Source: Bigelowiella natans CCMP2755 (lineage: Eukaryota > Cercozoa > Chlorarachniophyceae). From it: a DNA stretch of 64,000 nt. The notes below the pieces were generated by a model. The model worked only from the letters and a program-made list of their open reading frames with translations, did not search any database and was not told the origin of the DNA. This document shows, piece after piece, positions 62,274 through 64,000 of the stretch (positions are counted from its first letter, which is position 1; each line of letters begins with the position of its first letter). Made by a program: the position numbers and the translations under genes. Location of the stretch: positions 1 through 64,000 of the forward strand of contig ADNK01000631.1 of assembly GCA_000320545.1 (NCBI GenBank). The letters run 5' to 3'.

Positions 62274-63228
62274 ACTGCTCACAGTACCTAGTGACTGGAT
62301 GTGCCATCAGCACTGTTCTCACGTTCAACGGGCCTTTTTCCTTTCATATCCGGAAGAAGGATAAACTTAATTCAAAGTAAATGGAGAGGAAGCGAGAGGG
62401 GAAGGGGGGAGACAAGATGGTAACAGTGACTAGTCACCAAATAGTGTCTAGTATTAATATTATACTACTTACATTTGCCCAAAGGAGAAAGTTTCGGGGC
62501 ATTGGAACGTACAACGGGGGCTTTTCCCTCTCTTCCTCTGCACGTGTGCTCTAACAACAATACGACGCATTCATTATGATTATCGAGATGTATAAGTATA
62601 CTACTATTACTGCGACTGCTACTACTGTTGCTACTACTGCTTCTACAGCTTGTCCCCGTACATTATCGAGGAAGTGAAATCTCCAGATATAAGGCCCAAC
62701 GATGCCGTCAGTGCGGTCTCTAGAGTAGTCCATGCTGGAGGGGGAGGGGGATGATGATGAGGATGATGTTGATTACGATGATAATGACGATGATGATGAT
62801 AATGATGATGATGATGATGATGAAGATAAGGGTAATTATGGCTTGGTCGTCACAATAAACAAGCAACTTCAATGCATGACAAAGGCAATACTGCACAATC
62901 AACGTTCTCTTAATTTTCACTCGTCGCAGTGCTCATCATTCGAATAAGAATCTTCAATTTCTCCTCCCTCCCCCTCTTCTTCCAAATCATAAATGTAAAA
63001 TTACGTCTCTAAATGGTTGAGATCGGGATCGCTAGGATCCTGCCACCATGAGGAATAGAAGAAGAAGAGGAAGAAGAAGCAGAAGAAGAAGAAGAAGAAG
63101 AAGAAGAAGAAGAAGATGAAGAACAACAGGAGGAGGAGGAGGAGGAAGCAAAAGGTCGACGAGGGGGAGAGGCAAGGACAGACAATACGGAGATGGTGAG
63201 TTATTTGTTGCTTGTAGTAGTTGTAGTT

Positions 63229-63269
<41 letters not shown>

Positions 63270-63546
63270 TGTAGTAGTAGCAGTAGTAGCACAATGTATA
63301 TCTCTAGAAGTAGTAGTACAAACCTCTAAATCGATGGTGTGCACAACAACTGAGTCCTCATCATTCATGCTACTCACCTCCCTGTGATGCTACTACTACT
63401 TACAATTATCCGCACCCTACATGGTTGAATCTACCTCCAGCAAGTCCGGTATCATAGGGCAGGGGTCAAATGAGACCCCCGTCTCCAAAGTGTAGTTCTG
63501 CGACCACGTTGCCAACAACACAGGAGGTATAGATAAACGCACATAT

Positions 63547-63581
<35 letters not shown>

Positions 63582-63960
63582 GCTTGTTTATATGATGTGT
63601 CTGTGTGTAATAATAAGGTGAGGATGGGGCAAACTAATAACGCATTATTACCGATTTACTTGTGATGAACGTCACATTCTTCTTGAGCGGAGGAGGTAGG
63701 AAGTAGCTATCGTCCATCTCAGGAACTAGGCAATGGTAGTAAGGGCAATAATTCGTAATAGTAGTAGTAGTATTAGTAGTAGTAGCAGCAGCAGCAAAGA
63801 GACATGTTGTGAATAGTGATACAAGATAATATGAGTAATGAAAAGATTTGTGTTGCATTATCATTATCATCATCGTCGTCATCATCGTTGTTATCATCTG
63901 ACATTCTCCATAAGCGTCTTGAACCGATTCAGGAGCAGGCCATTCCCTGTGGAACTACAG
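59077..63960 (-). CDS. Unrecognised multi-exon gene(s)
   Basis: Minus-strand pieces with good splice borders, in transcription order: VPEMDDSYFLPPPLKKNVTF (63729-63663), LATWSQNYTLETGVSFDPCP (63515-63420), DPSDPDLNHLE (63042-63004), MDYSRDRTDGIVGPYIWRFH (62733-62660), PPLYVPMPRNFLLWAN (about 62520-62473), DGLLINPAGDYPQIVHMARQ (62009-61949), APGYTVVKNALRRLLSKQHS (61917 on), LGVLNEADIIGFDV (60825-60783), CLSKGVYPKCELPISDTKIL (about 60010-59900), and CINKHIGTAIAQAPSSLTPE (59201-59100). They are soluble-looking, not low complexity, and well spaced, which supports a real gene. I recognise no family. Two genes could be involved, with a second start at the Met at 62733. Introns are full of TAG, ATC and GGA arrays. 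Confidence 0.45.
60338..60370. repeat. (TA)n microsatellite
   Basis: About 32 bp of TA repeat in intron-like sequence. CA and GA arrays follow at 60630-60680. Confidence 0.9.
61661..61702. repeat. (GGA)n array
   Basis: About 14 GGA units in intron-like sequence of the minus-strand gene. Confidence 0.9.
62241..62271. repeat. (CTG)n array
   Basis: About 10 CTG units in intron-like sequence. Confidence 0.9.
63076..63117. repeat. (AGA)n array
   Basis: About 13 GAA units. A (GTA)n array follows at 63235-63270. Confidence 0.9.
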
Positions 63961-63978
63961 TTGACAAACACATACAAA

Positions 63979-64000
63979 TACACACACACACACACACACA
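63979..64000. repeat. (CA)n at the right edge
   Basis: A CA dinucleotide run that continues past the window end. Confidence 0.9.

Overview
The window is nuclear DNA of a flagellated, intron-rich unicellular eukaryote (protist or alga). The genes are split by GT-AG introns of roughly 50-350 bp and lie on both strands. The gene set includes a centriolin-like centriole protein, a heterotrimeric G-protein alpha subunit, a ubiquitin-family protein, HMG-box/histone-fold chromatin proteins and several multi-pass membrane proteins. There are no operons or bacterial signals. Base composition is moderate, and the gene-dense parts are loaded with di- and trinucleotide microsatellites, often inside coding exons. 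I cannot name the species; a chlorarachniophyte-, cryptophyte- or heterokont-like organism would fit, but that is a guess.

Left part (0-24.5 kb): an NHL-repeat gene running off the left edge (-); a ubiquitin-domain gene (-) almost back to back with a ten-exon gene (+) encoding two HMG boxes plus a Dpb4/NF-YC-type histone fold; a long centriolin-like gene (-, 7.6-16.1 kb); a secreted alpha/beta hydrolase with a reading-frame break (+); a ten-exon gene (-) that splices in frame into a BRCT domain followed by a complete aldo-keto reductase; and a G-alpha gene (+).

Middle (24.5-32.9 kb): a compositionally different block rich in TG/CA and tgcatgc and nearly free of microsatellites. It carries two divergently transcribed, intron-containing genes. 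Gene A (-) is a large Cys/His-rich, transposase-like protein with an acidic tail. Gene B (+) has a ParB/sulfiredoxin-like DGNHR motif and a PHD-like C4HC zinc finger. Six related 22-30 bp palindromes with the arms GTTGCGAA...TTCGCAAC lie in the block, five of them in predicted short introns. An AT-rich inverted repeat sits between the two start codons. This is my best candidate for an undescribed system: a mobile or domesticated element with parS-like sites.

Right part (33-64 kb): an AAAP/SLC38-like amino-acid transporter (-); a secreted/type I membrane protein with a GATase-like ectodomain followed by membrane exons (+); poorly resolved membrane-protein exons; a cytochrome b5-domain protein (+); another multi-pass membrane protein (+); and a long unrecognised multi-exon gene (-) running towards the right edge. 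Exon joins were made by eye from reading frame, phase and splice consensus. The NHL, ubiquitin, HMG, BRCT-AKR, G-alpha, cytochrome b5 and gene A/B models are the best supported.
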